From an uncultured Oscillospiraceae bacterium (GTDB lineage: Bacteria > Bacillota > Clostridia > Oscillospirales > Oscillospiraceae), in contig CALDMA010000017.1 of NCBI GenBank assembly GCA_937915075.1, forward strand, positions 1 to 5,029: 5,029 nucleotides of DNA, in the 5' to 3' direction. The notes below the pieces were generated by a model that made no database searches, had not been told where the DNA came from, and saw only the letters and a list, made by a program, of their open reading frames with translations. Shown here piece by piece: positions 1-4,569 of this stretch. The position numbers and the translations under genes are program-made. Position 1 is the stretch's first letter. Each line of letters starts with the position of its first letter.

Positions 1-819
1 TGTATATTCCCGCTCCATCTCCCAGAGGAGAAAAGCGCGGAACTGCGGCCAGAAATGGAAGCGGCGGAGATCGTCGTAGCGCAGCATGGTGGTGTTGCGC
101 TGCAGCCAGTCGAGCAGCTCGCCCGCGTGGGAATTGCCGCTGACCATGCGCGCCATCTCAAGGTCGAAGCTCTCGAACGGCGCAAGCTCCAGCAGGAAGC
201 GGCGCATGGGAAGGTCGAAGCGGTGATAGACGGCGGTCTCGAAGTAGAGAAACACCTCGCGGTAGGCCTGTGCAAGGACCTCCGGCGAGAGCGGCTTTCC
301 GCCGGACATACCGCGGGCCGTGACCGCGATGCCGAGCGGGCTGCCGGCGGATTCGCGCAGGATGGCGGTCAGCTCGCCTTCGGTCGCCTCGATGCCATAG
401 CTGTGCAGGAGACGGCGGGCGTCCTCACGGTCAAAGAGCAGGTCGTCCACGCCGAGGACGGTCATCAGCCCCGTATATCGGAAGGCGATCAGGCAGCCCG
501 GCGGCGCGCCGCGGGAGAGCAGCACGAAGCGGCGGTCCGTCCCGGAGCGGATCAGCTCGCACAGGGCGTTCCAGTCGTTCTCGTCCTGCATGCTCTGCAG
601 GTCGTCAAGCAGCAGAACGCGCCACCTGCCGTCGGCGGGCGGGAGCGCGAAGCCCTCGTCACCGGCGGACAGGTGCAGGACGTCCTGCCCGCGCAGCAGG
701 GCCTCGGCGAGCGCGGTCTTGCCGAAGCCGCAGGGGGCGCTGAAAAAGAGAACGCGCCCTCCGGCCATGAAGTGTTCAAAGTGTTCCGCGATCGCGGATT
801 TAATGATGATCTCCGGCAC
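1..819 (-). CDS. LuxR/MalT-type STAND ATPase transcriptional regulator, N-terminal part (C-terminus outside window)
   Basis: Seen: 273 open codons running off the window edge. The start is GTG at 819-817, with GGAGG 7 nt upstream and an in-frame TGA two codons before it; the next in-frame ATG is residue 18. Walker A is APCGFGKT (residues 28-35), Walker B RVLLLDD (67-73), a sensor-like LLSRGAPP (100-107), then the DLLF-x-REDARRLL helix (126-138) and ESAGSPLGIAV (156-166), matching the MalT-type NTPase order. Residues about 200-270 resemble the winged-helix segment before the repeat domain, with RRFHFWPQFRAFLL near the edge. Family knowledge: such proteins bind ATP and a ligand, oligomerise, and activate transcription through a C-terminal DNA-binding domain (LuxR HTH in MalT), which is not visible here, so a BTAD-type relative is possible. 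Only about 37 residues separate Walker A from Walker B, fewer than in MalT. Its target is unknown. It follows the merR gene by 122 nt but has its own promoter. Confidence 0.85.
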   Translation of the reverse strand, partial: MPEIIIKSAIAEHFEHFMAGGRVLFFSAPCGFGKTALAEALLRGQDVLHLSAGDEGFALPPADGRWRVLLLDDLQSMQDENDWNALCELIRSGTDRRFVLLSRGAPPGCLIAFRYTGLMTVLGVDDLLFDREDARRLLHSYGIEATEGELTAILRESAGSPLGIAVTARGMSGGKPLSPEVLAQAYREVFLYFETAVYHRFDLPMRRFLLELAPFESFDLEMARMVSGNSHAGELLDWLQRNTTMLRYDDLRRFHFWPQFRAFLLWEMEREYT

Positions 820-826
820 GTTTCAT

Positions 827-831
827 CCTCC
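827..831 (-). promoter_or_regulatory. Ribosome binding site deciding the GTG start of the STAND regulator
   Basis: GGAGG on the minus strand, 7 nt before GTG at 819. An ATG directly abutting the GGAGG (826-824) has no spacing and reaches a stop after eight codons, so GTG is the credible start. Confidence 0.8.
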
Positions 832-869
832 GTAAGGCATAATGGCATGGTTTTATCTCGGATAGCTCC

Positions 870-897
870 ATTATACACGCTCGGACGGAAATGTAAA
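870..897 (-). promoter_or_regulatory. Sigma-A type promoter of the STAND regulator gene
   Basis: On the minus strand TTTACA (892-897, 5 of 6 to consensus) is followed after 16 nt by a perfect TATAAT (870-875). The expected transcript start near 862 gives a leader of about 43 nt before the GTG. This makes the gene independent of the merR gene upstream, although no clear terminator separates them. Confidence 0.7.
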
Positions 898-898
898 T

Positions 899-912
899 CA
901 TACCAAAGTATG
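899..912. repeat. Small dyad next to the -35 box (possible operator)
   Basis: CATAC-CAAA-GTATG is a 5+4+5 inverted repeat lying one base upstream of the -35 box of the STAND regulator promoter. The position suits an activator or repressor site; it could also be chance or a weak transcript hairpin. No T-run follows it, so it is not a good terminator. Confidence 0.35.
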
Positions 913-941
913 AGAAAGAGGACAAAACAGCGGAGATCTGA

Positions 942-1757
942 TCACTTTTTCCTTACGGGGTAGCAGACCTCGGTGACGAACTCGCTCGGGTCCGACGTCT
1001 CGTGCGGGCTGACGTGGTAAATGTCGAACATCGGACCGGCGTATTCATAGCCGTTCGCCTCGATCCACGCGGTGAGCGCGGCGGTGACGTCGTTGATCTG
1101 CTCGTAGCCGCCCTTGAAGGTGCAGCCGGCGTAGGTAAGGGGCGGGAGCGTGCGGAACCGGACGTGCTCGGTGTCGGGATATTGGCCCTTGACGGTCTTC
1201 TGCGCTTCGACGGTCACGTCCTTTTCCTTGTATTCACCGTCAAGGAAGGTGACGCTGCAGTAGCAGGGGTCGGTGGGGATGAGGTGCATGGAGTCGGTCT
1301 CTTCGCAGAGGACCTGCCAGACCATGCCCTCGTCCTGATAGCGGGGGATGGTCATGCGGACGGTGGCGGCATAGCGCTCGGGCAGGGTCTTGATGGTCAC
1401 ATCGTAATTCATAGTCTCTTCCTTTCTCAGCCGCTTGCGGGCTGTGTCCAGAAGCCGCAGCCGCTGTGCCACATCGTCCCGCTGACGCTCCAGCTCCGCC
1501 TGACGCGCCGCGAGAAAGGCGTCGAGCCGTTCGCGGTCGTCGTAGATGGGCAGGATGGCGCGGACATCGGCCAGGCCGAAGCCCATGTCGCGCAGCGCCG
1601 TGATGCGGCAGACGGTGGGCAGCTGCGCCTCGCTGTAGTAGCGGTAGTCGGTAAAGCGGTCGGTCTCGGCGGGCTTTAAGAGACCGATCTCATCGTAGTA
1701 GCGCAGCATACGGATGCTCACTCTGGACAGCTTTGAAAAATCTCCGATCTTCAGCAT
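942..1757 (-). CDS. MerR-family transcriptional regulator with GyrI-like effector-binding domain
   Basis: 271 residues. An upstream in-frame ATG at 1922 would add 55 residues that read back through the promoter and terminator and overlap the carboxyltransferase gene; ATG 1757 has GGAGG 7 nt upstream and begins MLKIGDFSKLS, the normal MerR start. Residues 1-70 form the MerR winged helix (SRVSIRMLRYYDEIGLLKPA, then the YRYYSEAQL wing and ITALRDMGFGLADV). Residues about 74-113 form the dimerising coiled coil. Residues 116-268 form a GyrI/BmrR-like ligand pocket, with a conserved-type Glu (E263) in FVTEVCYPV near the end. Family knowledge: such regulators bind cationic or hydrophobic compounds and untwist promoters with long spacers. 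The gene is read from such a promoter, so autoregulation is inferred. No efflux pump lies beside it; the ligand and other targets are unknown. An internal SD-preceded ATG (residue 116) could yield the effector domain alone. Confidence 0.93.
   Translation of the reverse strand: MLKIGDFSKLSRVSIRMLRYYDEIGLLKPAETDRFTDYRYYSEAQLPTVCRITALRDMGFGLADVRAILPIYDDRERLDAFLAARQAELERQRDDVAQRLRLLDTARKRLRKEETMNYDVTIKTLPERYAATVRMTIPRYQDEGMVWQVLCEETDSMHLIPTDPCYCSVTFLDGEYKEKDVTVEAQKTVKGQYPDTEHVRFRTLPPLTYAGCTFKGGYEQINDVTAALTAWIEANGYEYAGPMFDIYHVSPHETSDPSEFVTEVCYPVRKK
1420..1425 (-). promoter_or_regulatory. Possible internal ribosome binding site inside the merR gene
   Basis: AAAGGA on the minus strand lies 7 nt before an in-frame ATG (1412-1410, residue 116), exactly where the coiled coil ends and the GyrI-like domain begins. 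Initiation there would give a 156-residue free ligand-binding domain. The sequence also encodes Lys/Arg/Glu codons needed by the full protein, so it may be coincidental. Confidence 0.3.
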
Positions 1758-1764
1758 AGGGGTA

Positions 1765-1769
1765 CCTCC
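1765..1769 (-). promoter_or_regulatory. Ribosome binding site deciding the merR start
   Basis: GGAGG on the minus strand, 7 nt before ATG at 1757. It supports this start over the far upstream in-frame ATG at 1922, which lies inside the neighbouring gene's 3' end. Confidence 0.85.
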
Positions 1770-1794
1770 GTGCCTTGTTTTTGAGCTCAGGAAG

Positions 1795-1825
1795 AGCATA
1801 AGCCCTGACAGCGTGTGAGAGTCAA
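1795..1825 (-). promoter_or_regulatory. MerR-type promoter/operator with 19-bp spacer
   Basis: On the minus strand TTGACT (1820-1825) is separated by exactly 19 nt from TATGCT (1795-1800). Inside lies an imperfect dyad, GACTCTCACA-CGC-TGTCAGGGCT (1801-1823), with 6 of 10 exact symmetric matches. Long-spacer promoters with a central dyad are the hallmark of MerR-family control, where the activated regulator twists DNA to realign the two boxes. The predicted transcript start near 1788 leaves a leader of about 30 nt before ATG 1757. Autoregulation by the gene directly downstream is inferred. Confidence 0.75.
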
Positions 1826-1850
1826 GGGGAAAAACACAAATTTTTTGCGC

Positions 1851-1883
1851 AAAAGAAAGGAGGCAGCCGAGGCTGTCTCCTTT
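1851..1883 (-). terminator. Rho-independent terminator of the carboxyltransferase gene
   Basis: A 12-bp stem with one G-T wobble (arms 1856-1867 and 1872-1883) and a 4-nt loop lies 10 nt after the TAA of the carboxyltransferase gene. On the minus strand the stem runs into TTTCTTTT. It separates that gene from merR. Confidence 0.85.
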
Positions 1884-1893
1884 CGGGCGTTCG

Positions 1894-3339
1894 TTACTTT
1901 TTGCGGGAGAGCGGCGCGACATGGCGCTCGGCCTTCTCCGCGTGCTCGAGCGGCTTGATGAAGCGCTGACCGAGCGGATGGCGCGTGTTGCGCAGCTTGA
2001 TGAACTTCTCCGCCACCTGCGGGAAGAGGGCGAGGGAGAGCACGTCCTCCTCGCTGCGGGCGAGGCCCTTGTACTGCTCGCGGTACTTCGGCAGCTCCGG
2101 CTCGATGAGGTCGGCGGGGCGGCAGGTGATGACGTCCTCGGGCTTGATGCCGGCCTTGGCGCGGACCGCCTCGTTGACCGTGCCGGGCAGCTTGCCGTAC
2201 TCGCCGCGCAGCATGGCGCGGGATTCCTTCGGGAAGTTCTTGTAGCGTTCGCCGAAGATAATGTTCATCACGGCCTGCGTGCCGACGATCTGACTCGACG
2301 GCGTGACCAGCGGGGGATAGCCGAAGTCCTCGCGCACGCGGGGGATCTCCGCGAGCACGTCGTAATACTTATCCTCCTTGCCCGCCTGCTTGAGCTGCGA
2401 GATGAGGTTGGAGAGCATACCGCCGGGCACCTGATAGAGCAGGGTGTTGGTGTCGACGTTGAGCACCTTGGGATCGAGCGCGCCGGAGGCCTTGAGGCGT
2501 TCGGCGACCTTGCGGAAGTGGACGGCGGCCTCACTCATCTTGCCGAGGTCCAGACCTGTGTCGCGCACGGTGCCGCGGAGCGTGGCGACGAGGGATTCCG
2601 TCGCGGGCTGGGAGGTGCCGTTGGCGAGCGGGGAGAGCGCGGTATCCACGATGTCCACGCCGGCCATCGCCGCCATGAGATAGACCATGTCGCCCGTGCC
2701 GCTGGTGTTGTGGGTGTGCAGGTGGATGGGGATGCTGACCGTCTCCTTCAGGCGCTTGACGAGAGAGTAGGCGTCCATCGGCAGCAGGAGGTTCGCCATG
2801 TCCTTGATGCACAGGGCATCCGCGCCCATCTCCTCCAGCTCGCGGCCGAGCTTGACGAAGTAGTCCTCGTTGTGGATGGGAGAAATGGTATAGGAAAGAG
2901 TCGCCTCGACCTGTCCGCCGTACTTCTTGGTGGACTTGATGGCCTGCTCCAGATTGCGCACGTCGTTGAGCGCGTCGAAAATGCGGATGATGTCGATGCC
3001 GTTTTCAATGCTCTTGGCGCAGAACTCGTCCACCACATCGTCGGCATAGTGCTTGTAGCCGAGAATGTTCTGGCCGCGGAAGAGCATCTGCAGCTTCGTG
3101 TGCGGCAGGTGCGCGCGCAGCTGGCGCAGGCGCTCCCACGGGTCCTCGTTCAGGAAGCGCAGGCAGCTGTCGAAGGTCGCGCCGCCCCAGCACTCAAGGG
3201 AATAGTAGCCGATGGAGTCGAGCACCTCGCAGGCGGGGAGCATATCCTCCAGCGTCATGCGCGTGGCCGCCTGCGACTGATGCGCGTCACGCAGGATGGT
3301 ATCGGTGATCAAAAGCGGCTTATTCGATAAAAATTCCAT
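1894..3339 (-). CDS. oadA: Carboxyltransferase subunit, OadA/PycB type (oxaloacetate decarboxylase alpha-like), without biotinyl domain
   Basis: 481 residues. The N-terminal TIM barrel carries ITDTILRDAHQSQAATRM (11-28), QMLFRGQNILGY (84-95), IFDALND (120-126), CIKDMAN (177-183), HLHTHNTSGTG (206-216) and GTSQPATESL (241-250); the PYC/OADA domain follows, with YQVPGGMLSNL (302-312). By family alignment D18, H208 and H210 are the metal ligands and K179 the carbamylated lysine. Family knowledge: this subunit moves CO2 between biotin and a keto acid (oxaloacetate/pyruvate); in OadA it works with a sodium-pumping membrane subunit. The protein ends about residue 481 with no AMKM biotin site, so a separate biotin carrier is required. 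No partner gene adjoins it: it has its own promoter and terminator. The ATG is the first in frame after a stop; its SD (AAAGGA, 3352-3357) is 12 nt away, wider than elsewhere here. Pyruvate carboxylase B or a transcarboxylase 5S role cannot be excluded. Confidence 0.93.
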   Translation of the reverse strand: MEFLSNKPLLITDTILRDAHQSQAATRMTLEDMLPACEVLDSIGYYSLECWGGATFDSCLRFLNEDPWERLRQLRAHLPHTKLQMLFRGQNILGYKHYADDVVDEFCAKSIENGIDIIRIFDALNDVRNLEQAIKSTKKYGGQVEATLSYTISPIHNEDYFVKLGRELEEMGADALCIKDMANLLLPMDAYSLVKRLKETVSIPIHLHTHNTSGTGDMVYLMAAMAGVDIVDTALSPLANGTSQPATESLVATLRGTVRDTGLDLGKMSEAAVHFRKVAERLKASGALDPKVLNVDTNTLLYQVPGGMLSNLISQLKQAGKEDKYYDVLAEIPRVREDFGYPPLVTPSSQIVGTQAVMNIIFGERYKNFPKESRAMLRGEYGKLPGTVNEAVRAKAGIKPEDVITCRPADLIEPELPKYREQYKGLARSEEDVLSLALFPQVAEKFIKLRNTRHPLGQRFIKPLEHAEKAERHVAPLSRKK

Positions 3340-3372
3340 AAGAACAGGAGGTCCTTTCCTAAAATTACCTTT

Positions 3373-3401
3373 AGTTTAGCACACTGCCGCAGATTTAGCA
3401 A
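3373..3401 (-). promoter_or_regulatory. Promoter of the carboxyltransferase gene
   Basis: On the minus strand TTGCTA (3396-3401), 17 nt, then TAAACT (3373-3378), with a TGn extension directly before the -10 box. Predicted start near 3366, about 27 nt before the ATG. Both hexamers are imperfect, but spacing and the extended -10 support it. Confidence 0.55.
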
Positions 3402-3428
3402 GAGAATATTTGACGGATTACTTTCATT

Positions 3429-3458
3429 TGCAATGAGAAAAATGACGGAGAAATTGCA
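3429..3458. repeat. Spaced inverted repeat in the divergent intergenic region
   Basis: TGCAAT (3429-3434) and ATTGCA (3453-3458) are exact inverted copies 18 nt apart, lying about 30-60 bp upstream of the -35 box of the carboxyltransferase promoter and 45 bp upstream of that of mntP. Could be a regulator site between divergent promoters; the short arms make chance plausible. Nothing else was seen in 3402-3503. Confidence 0.25.
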
Positions 3459-3503
3459 GAAATGCCAATGCGGTAAAAGGGGCGTAAAAGTGGTATGCCA
3501 GCC

Positions 3504-3533
3504 TTGACTTTTCCCCCTGCTTTGTGTTATACT
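3504..3533 (+). promoter_or_regulatory. Strong extended -10 promoter of the Mn riboswitch-mntP unit
   Basis: TTGACT (3504-3509), an 18-nt spacer, and TATACT (3528-3533) preceded by TGT, giving an extended -10. The predicted start near 3540 coincides with the 5' base of the riboswitch P1 stem. Confidence 0.85.
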
Positions 3534-3540
3534 GTGCGAA

Positions 3541-3625
3541 CTTTGAGGGAGTAGATGGCGCGAGAGCGTGGCAAGTCAACAGACTGGCCGAAAGGCCTGG
3601 CTTGTCTTAAACACCGAGACTCAAG
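3541..3625 (+). ncRNA. yybP-ykoY manganese riboswitch aptamer
   Basis: Seen: P1 pairs 3542-3547 (TTTGAG) with 3620-3625 (CTCAAG). The conserved 5' loop strand GGGAGTAG is at 3547-3554 and the 3' counterpart ACCGAGAC at 3613-3620. Between them are a GCGC-GAGA-GCGT hairpin (3558-3569), a CAAG/CTTG helix (3572-3575 with 3601-3604), the characteristic GTCAACAGACTGG strand, and a GGCC-GAAA-GGCC tip (3586-3597). These elements fit the yybP-ykoY class, known to bind Mn2+ and to precede mntP and related genes. It starts at the predicted transcript start and ends 75 nt before mntP, so it should switch this exporter on when Mn2+ is high. Confidence 0.92.
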
Positions 3626-3682
3626 TATGGCTTCGCCGTACCTGCGTCTTGTTTTCGGGTGCGGCGACGTACCTGATTTTTT
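3621..3682 (+). terminator. Riboswitch expression platform: conditional terminator
   Basis: A run of six T (3677-3682) is preceded by GGCGA-CGTAC-c-TGA (3663-3676). This can pair with TCA (3621-3623), GTATG (3625-3629) and TCGCC (3633-3637), forming a broken stem that uses the P1 3' strand. The competing fold is P1 plus a local 7-bp hairpin GTATGGC-TTC-GCCGTAC (3625-3641). The two folds are mutually exclusive, so Mn2+ stabilising P1 should block termination. The stem has a mismatch and a bulge; pairing was done by eye. Confidence 0.6.
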
Positions 3683-3688
3683 ATGTGC

Positions 3689-3693
3689 GGAGG
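3689..3693 (+). promoter_or_regulatory. Ribosome binding site deciding the mntP start
   Basis: GGAGG lies 7 nt before ATG 3701. The in-frame ATG six codons earlier (3683) overlaps the terminator T-run and precedes this site, so it is not the start. Confidence 0.9.
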
Positions 3694-3700
3694 ACAAACC

Positions 3701-4270
3701 ATGGGATTTTTTGAACTGTTTCTGATCGGCGTCGGCCTTTCGATGGACGCTTTTGCCGTGGCCATCTGCAAGGGCCTCGGCATGGAGCGGATCAACAAGC
3801 GCGACGCGCTGCTGCTGGCGCTGTTCTTCGGCGGCTTTCAGGCGCTCATGCCGCTCACGGGCTATCTGCTCGGCAGCCGGTTCGCGAGCTGCATCGAGCG
3901 CTGGGATCATTGGATCGCCTTTGTGCTGCTCGCCTTCATCGGCGGCAATATGATCCGCGAGAGCCGCGAGCAGGCGGAAGAGGAGACCGGGCACGGCGGG
4001 AGCATCCGCTATCCCGAGCTCTTCCCGCTGGCGGTCGCCACGAGCATCGACGCGCTGGCCGTCGGCGTCTCGTTCGCTTTCCTCGGTGTGCGCATCGTGC
4101 CCGCCATCACGCTCATCGGCTGCACGACCTTTGTGCTCACGCTCGCGGGCGTTTGGGTCGGCAATCTCTTCGGCTCGCGCTACAAGAGCCGCGCGGAGCT
4201 GACCGGCGGCATCATTCTCATCCTCATCGGCGTGAAGATTCTGCTCGAGCATCTGGGCCTTATAGGATAA
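3701..4270 (+). CDS. mntP: Manganese exporter MntP
   Basis: 189 residues, the usual MntP size (about 188). Six hydrophobic segments are visible at about 3-24, 36-58, 68-85, 107-128, 132-155 and 166-187, in two related halves. Each half begins with the family's Asp-bearing helix: GLSMDAFAVAICKGLG (D16) and ATSIDALAVGVSFAFLG (D117). A hydrophilic Glu-rich loop with HGG (about 86-104) joins the halves. Family knowledge: MntP (former DUF204/YebN) is an inner-membrane Mn2+ efflux protein whose conserved acidic residues are needed for export. Regulation is visible: a yybP-ykoY Mn2+ riboswitch with terminator precedes it under a strong promoter, giving a self-contained Mn2+ detoxification unit. The gene is monocistronic, ending 20 nt before a shared terminator and convergent with the small Cys-rich gene. 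Confidence 0.96.
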   Translation: MGFFELFLIGVGLSMDAFAVAICKGLGMERINKRDALLLALFFGGFQALMPLTGYLLGSRFASCIERWDHWIAFVLLAFIGGNMIRESREQAEEETGHGGSIRYPELFPLAVATSIDALAVGVSFAFLGVRIVPAITLIGCTTFVLTLAGVWVGNLFGSRYKSRAELTGGIILILIGVKILLEHLGLIG

Positions 4271-4287
4271 GATCACTGTATATTGAT

Positions 4288-4323
4288 AAAAAAGAGGACC
4301 GCGCGTGAGCGCAGTCCTCTTTG
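4288..4323. terminator. Bidirectional terminator between mntP and the Gly/Cys-rich gene
   Basis: Stem AAAGAGGAC/GTCCTCTTT (4291-4299 with 4314-4322), one C-A mismatch, GCGC/GCGC, and a GTGA loop. On the minus strand it runs into six T (4288-4293), a good terminator for the miniprotein gene; on the plus strand the tail is TTTGTGT, weaker but usable for mntP. Confidence 0.88.
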
Positions 4324-4341
4324 TGTAGCTTGTGTCGATGC

Positions 4342-4491
4342 TCAGCAGCCGCAGCCGTTGTTGCAGCCGCAGCCATTGTTGCAGCCACAGCCGTTGCCGC
4401 ACCCGCCGCCGCAGCCGCAGCAGCAGATCAGGAGCAGAATGATAATGATGATCCAGCAGCACCCGCCGCCGCCAAAACCGTTATTGCACAT
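4342..4491 (-). CDS. 49-residue Gly/Cys/Asn-rich putative membrane miniprotein
   Basis: Start ATG 4491 with GGGAGG 8 nt upstream; TGA at 4344-4342; a terminator with six T follows 19 nt later. These signals and the strongly biased composition support a real gene. The protein has 14 Cys, 16 Gly and 7 Asn. Order: a short head MCNNGFGGGGCC (1-12); an aliphatic stretch W13 to I22 that could be a very short membrane anchor; CCCGCGGG (23-30); then a tail of hexad repeats built on NNGCGC (about 33-49). No charged side chain is present. I cannot assign a function. Small Gly-rich hydrophobic proteins of the YjcZ kind and Cys-rich ones labelled chorion-like occur in spore-forming Firmicutes; resemblance is compositional only. 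Regular GC/CGC spacing would suit metal binding or disulfide cross-linking in a coat or envelope, which is inference. It follows the SLH protein gene by 74 nt. Confidence 0.82.
   Translation of the reverse strand: MCNNGFGGGGCCWIIIIILLLICCCGCGGGCGNGCGCNNGCGCNNGCGC
4345..4398. repeat. Three tandem 18-bp repeats inside the miniprotein gene
   Basis: Units at 4345-4362, 4363-4380 and 4381-4398 follow gcagcc-gcagcc-gttgtt with one change in the second unit and two in the third. Each encodes one six-residue NNGCGC-type unit, so repeat number probably varies between strains by slippage. Confidence 0.9.
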
Positions 4492-4514
4492 AAAAGCAAC
4501 CTCCCATGAAGATA

Positions 4515-4533
4515 GAGCCGCCGTGGCGGTCTC
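4515..4533 (-). other. Hairpin between the SLH gene and the miniprotein gene
   Basis: On the minus strand GAG-A-CCGC-CACG-GCGG-CTC folds into a stem with one bulged A. No T-run follows, so it is a weak candidate terminator for the SLH gene, or a leader hairpin of the miniprotein mRNA. Confidence 0.4.
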
Positions 4534-4539
4534 AATCCA

Positions 4540-4569
4540 TAGTATGCGCCTCGTGCAAAAGGGTGTCAG
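4540..4569 (-). promoter_or_regulatory. Candidate promoter of the miniprotein gene, possibly sporulation-type
   Basis: On the minus strand CTGACA (4564-4569), 17 nt, then CATACTA (4540-4546). The -10 element equals the CATACTA form known for the forespore factor sigma-G, while the -35 box looks more sigma-A-like (5 of 6 to TTGACA). Predicted start near 4533. The -35 overlaps the stop codon of the SLH gene. Which sigma factor is used cannot be decided by eye. Confidence 0.4.

Noticed and set aside
55..963. 302-residue plus-strand frame
   Set aside because: It is antisense to the STAND ATPase and crosses its promoter; no RBS and no recognisable domain, low-complexity composition typical of a GC-rich shadow.
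1002..1679. 225-residue plus-strand frame
   Set aside because: Antisense to the merR gene, whose MerR and GyrI motifs are clear; composition is Gly/Val/Asp-rich shadow.
1758..1922. 55-residue N-terminal extension of the MerR protein
   Set aside because: It would translate the promoter, the terminator stem and the end of the previous gene, and has no SD; MerR proteins start at the MLKIGDF-like motif.
1921..3330. 469-residue plus-strand frame
   Set aside because: Exactly opposite the carboxyltransferase gene, which has all catalytic motifs; the antisense product has no family features.
3683..3685. ATG upstream of mntP as start
   Set aside because: It lies inside the terminator T-run before the GGAGG; the ATG at 3701 has ideal spacing and the family's start.
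3527..4462. 311-residue minus-strand frame
   Set aside because: Antisense to mntP and its riboswitch and runs through the bidirectional terminator; a high-GC shadow.
4515..4533. Terminator for the SLH gene
   Set aside because: The hairpin lacks a following T-run, so it is recorded only as a hairpin.
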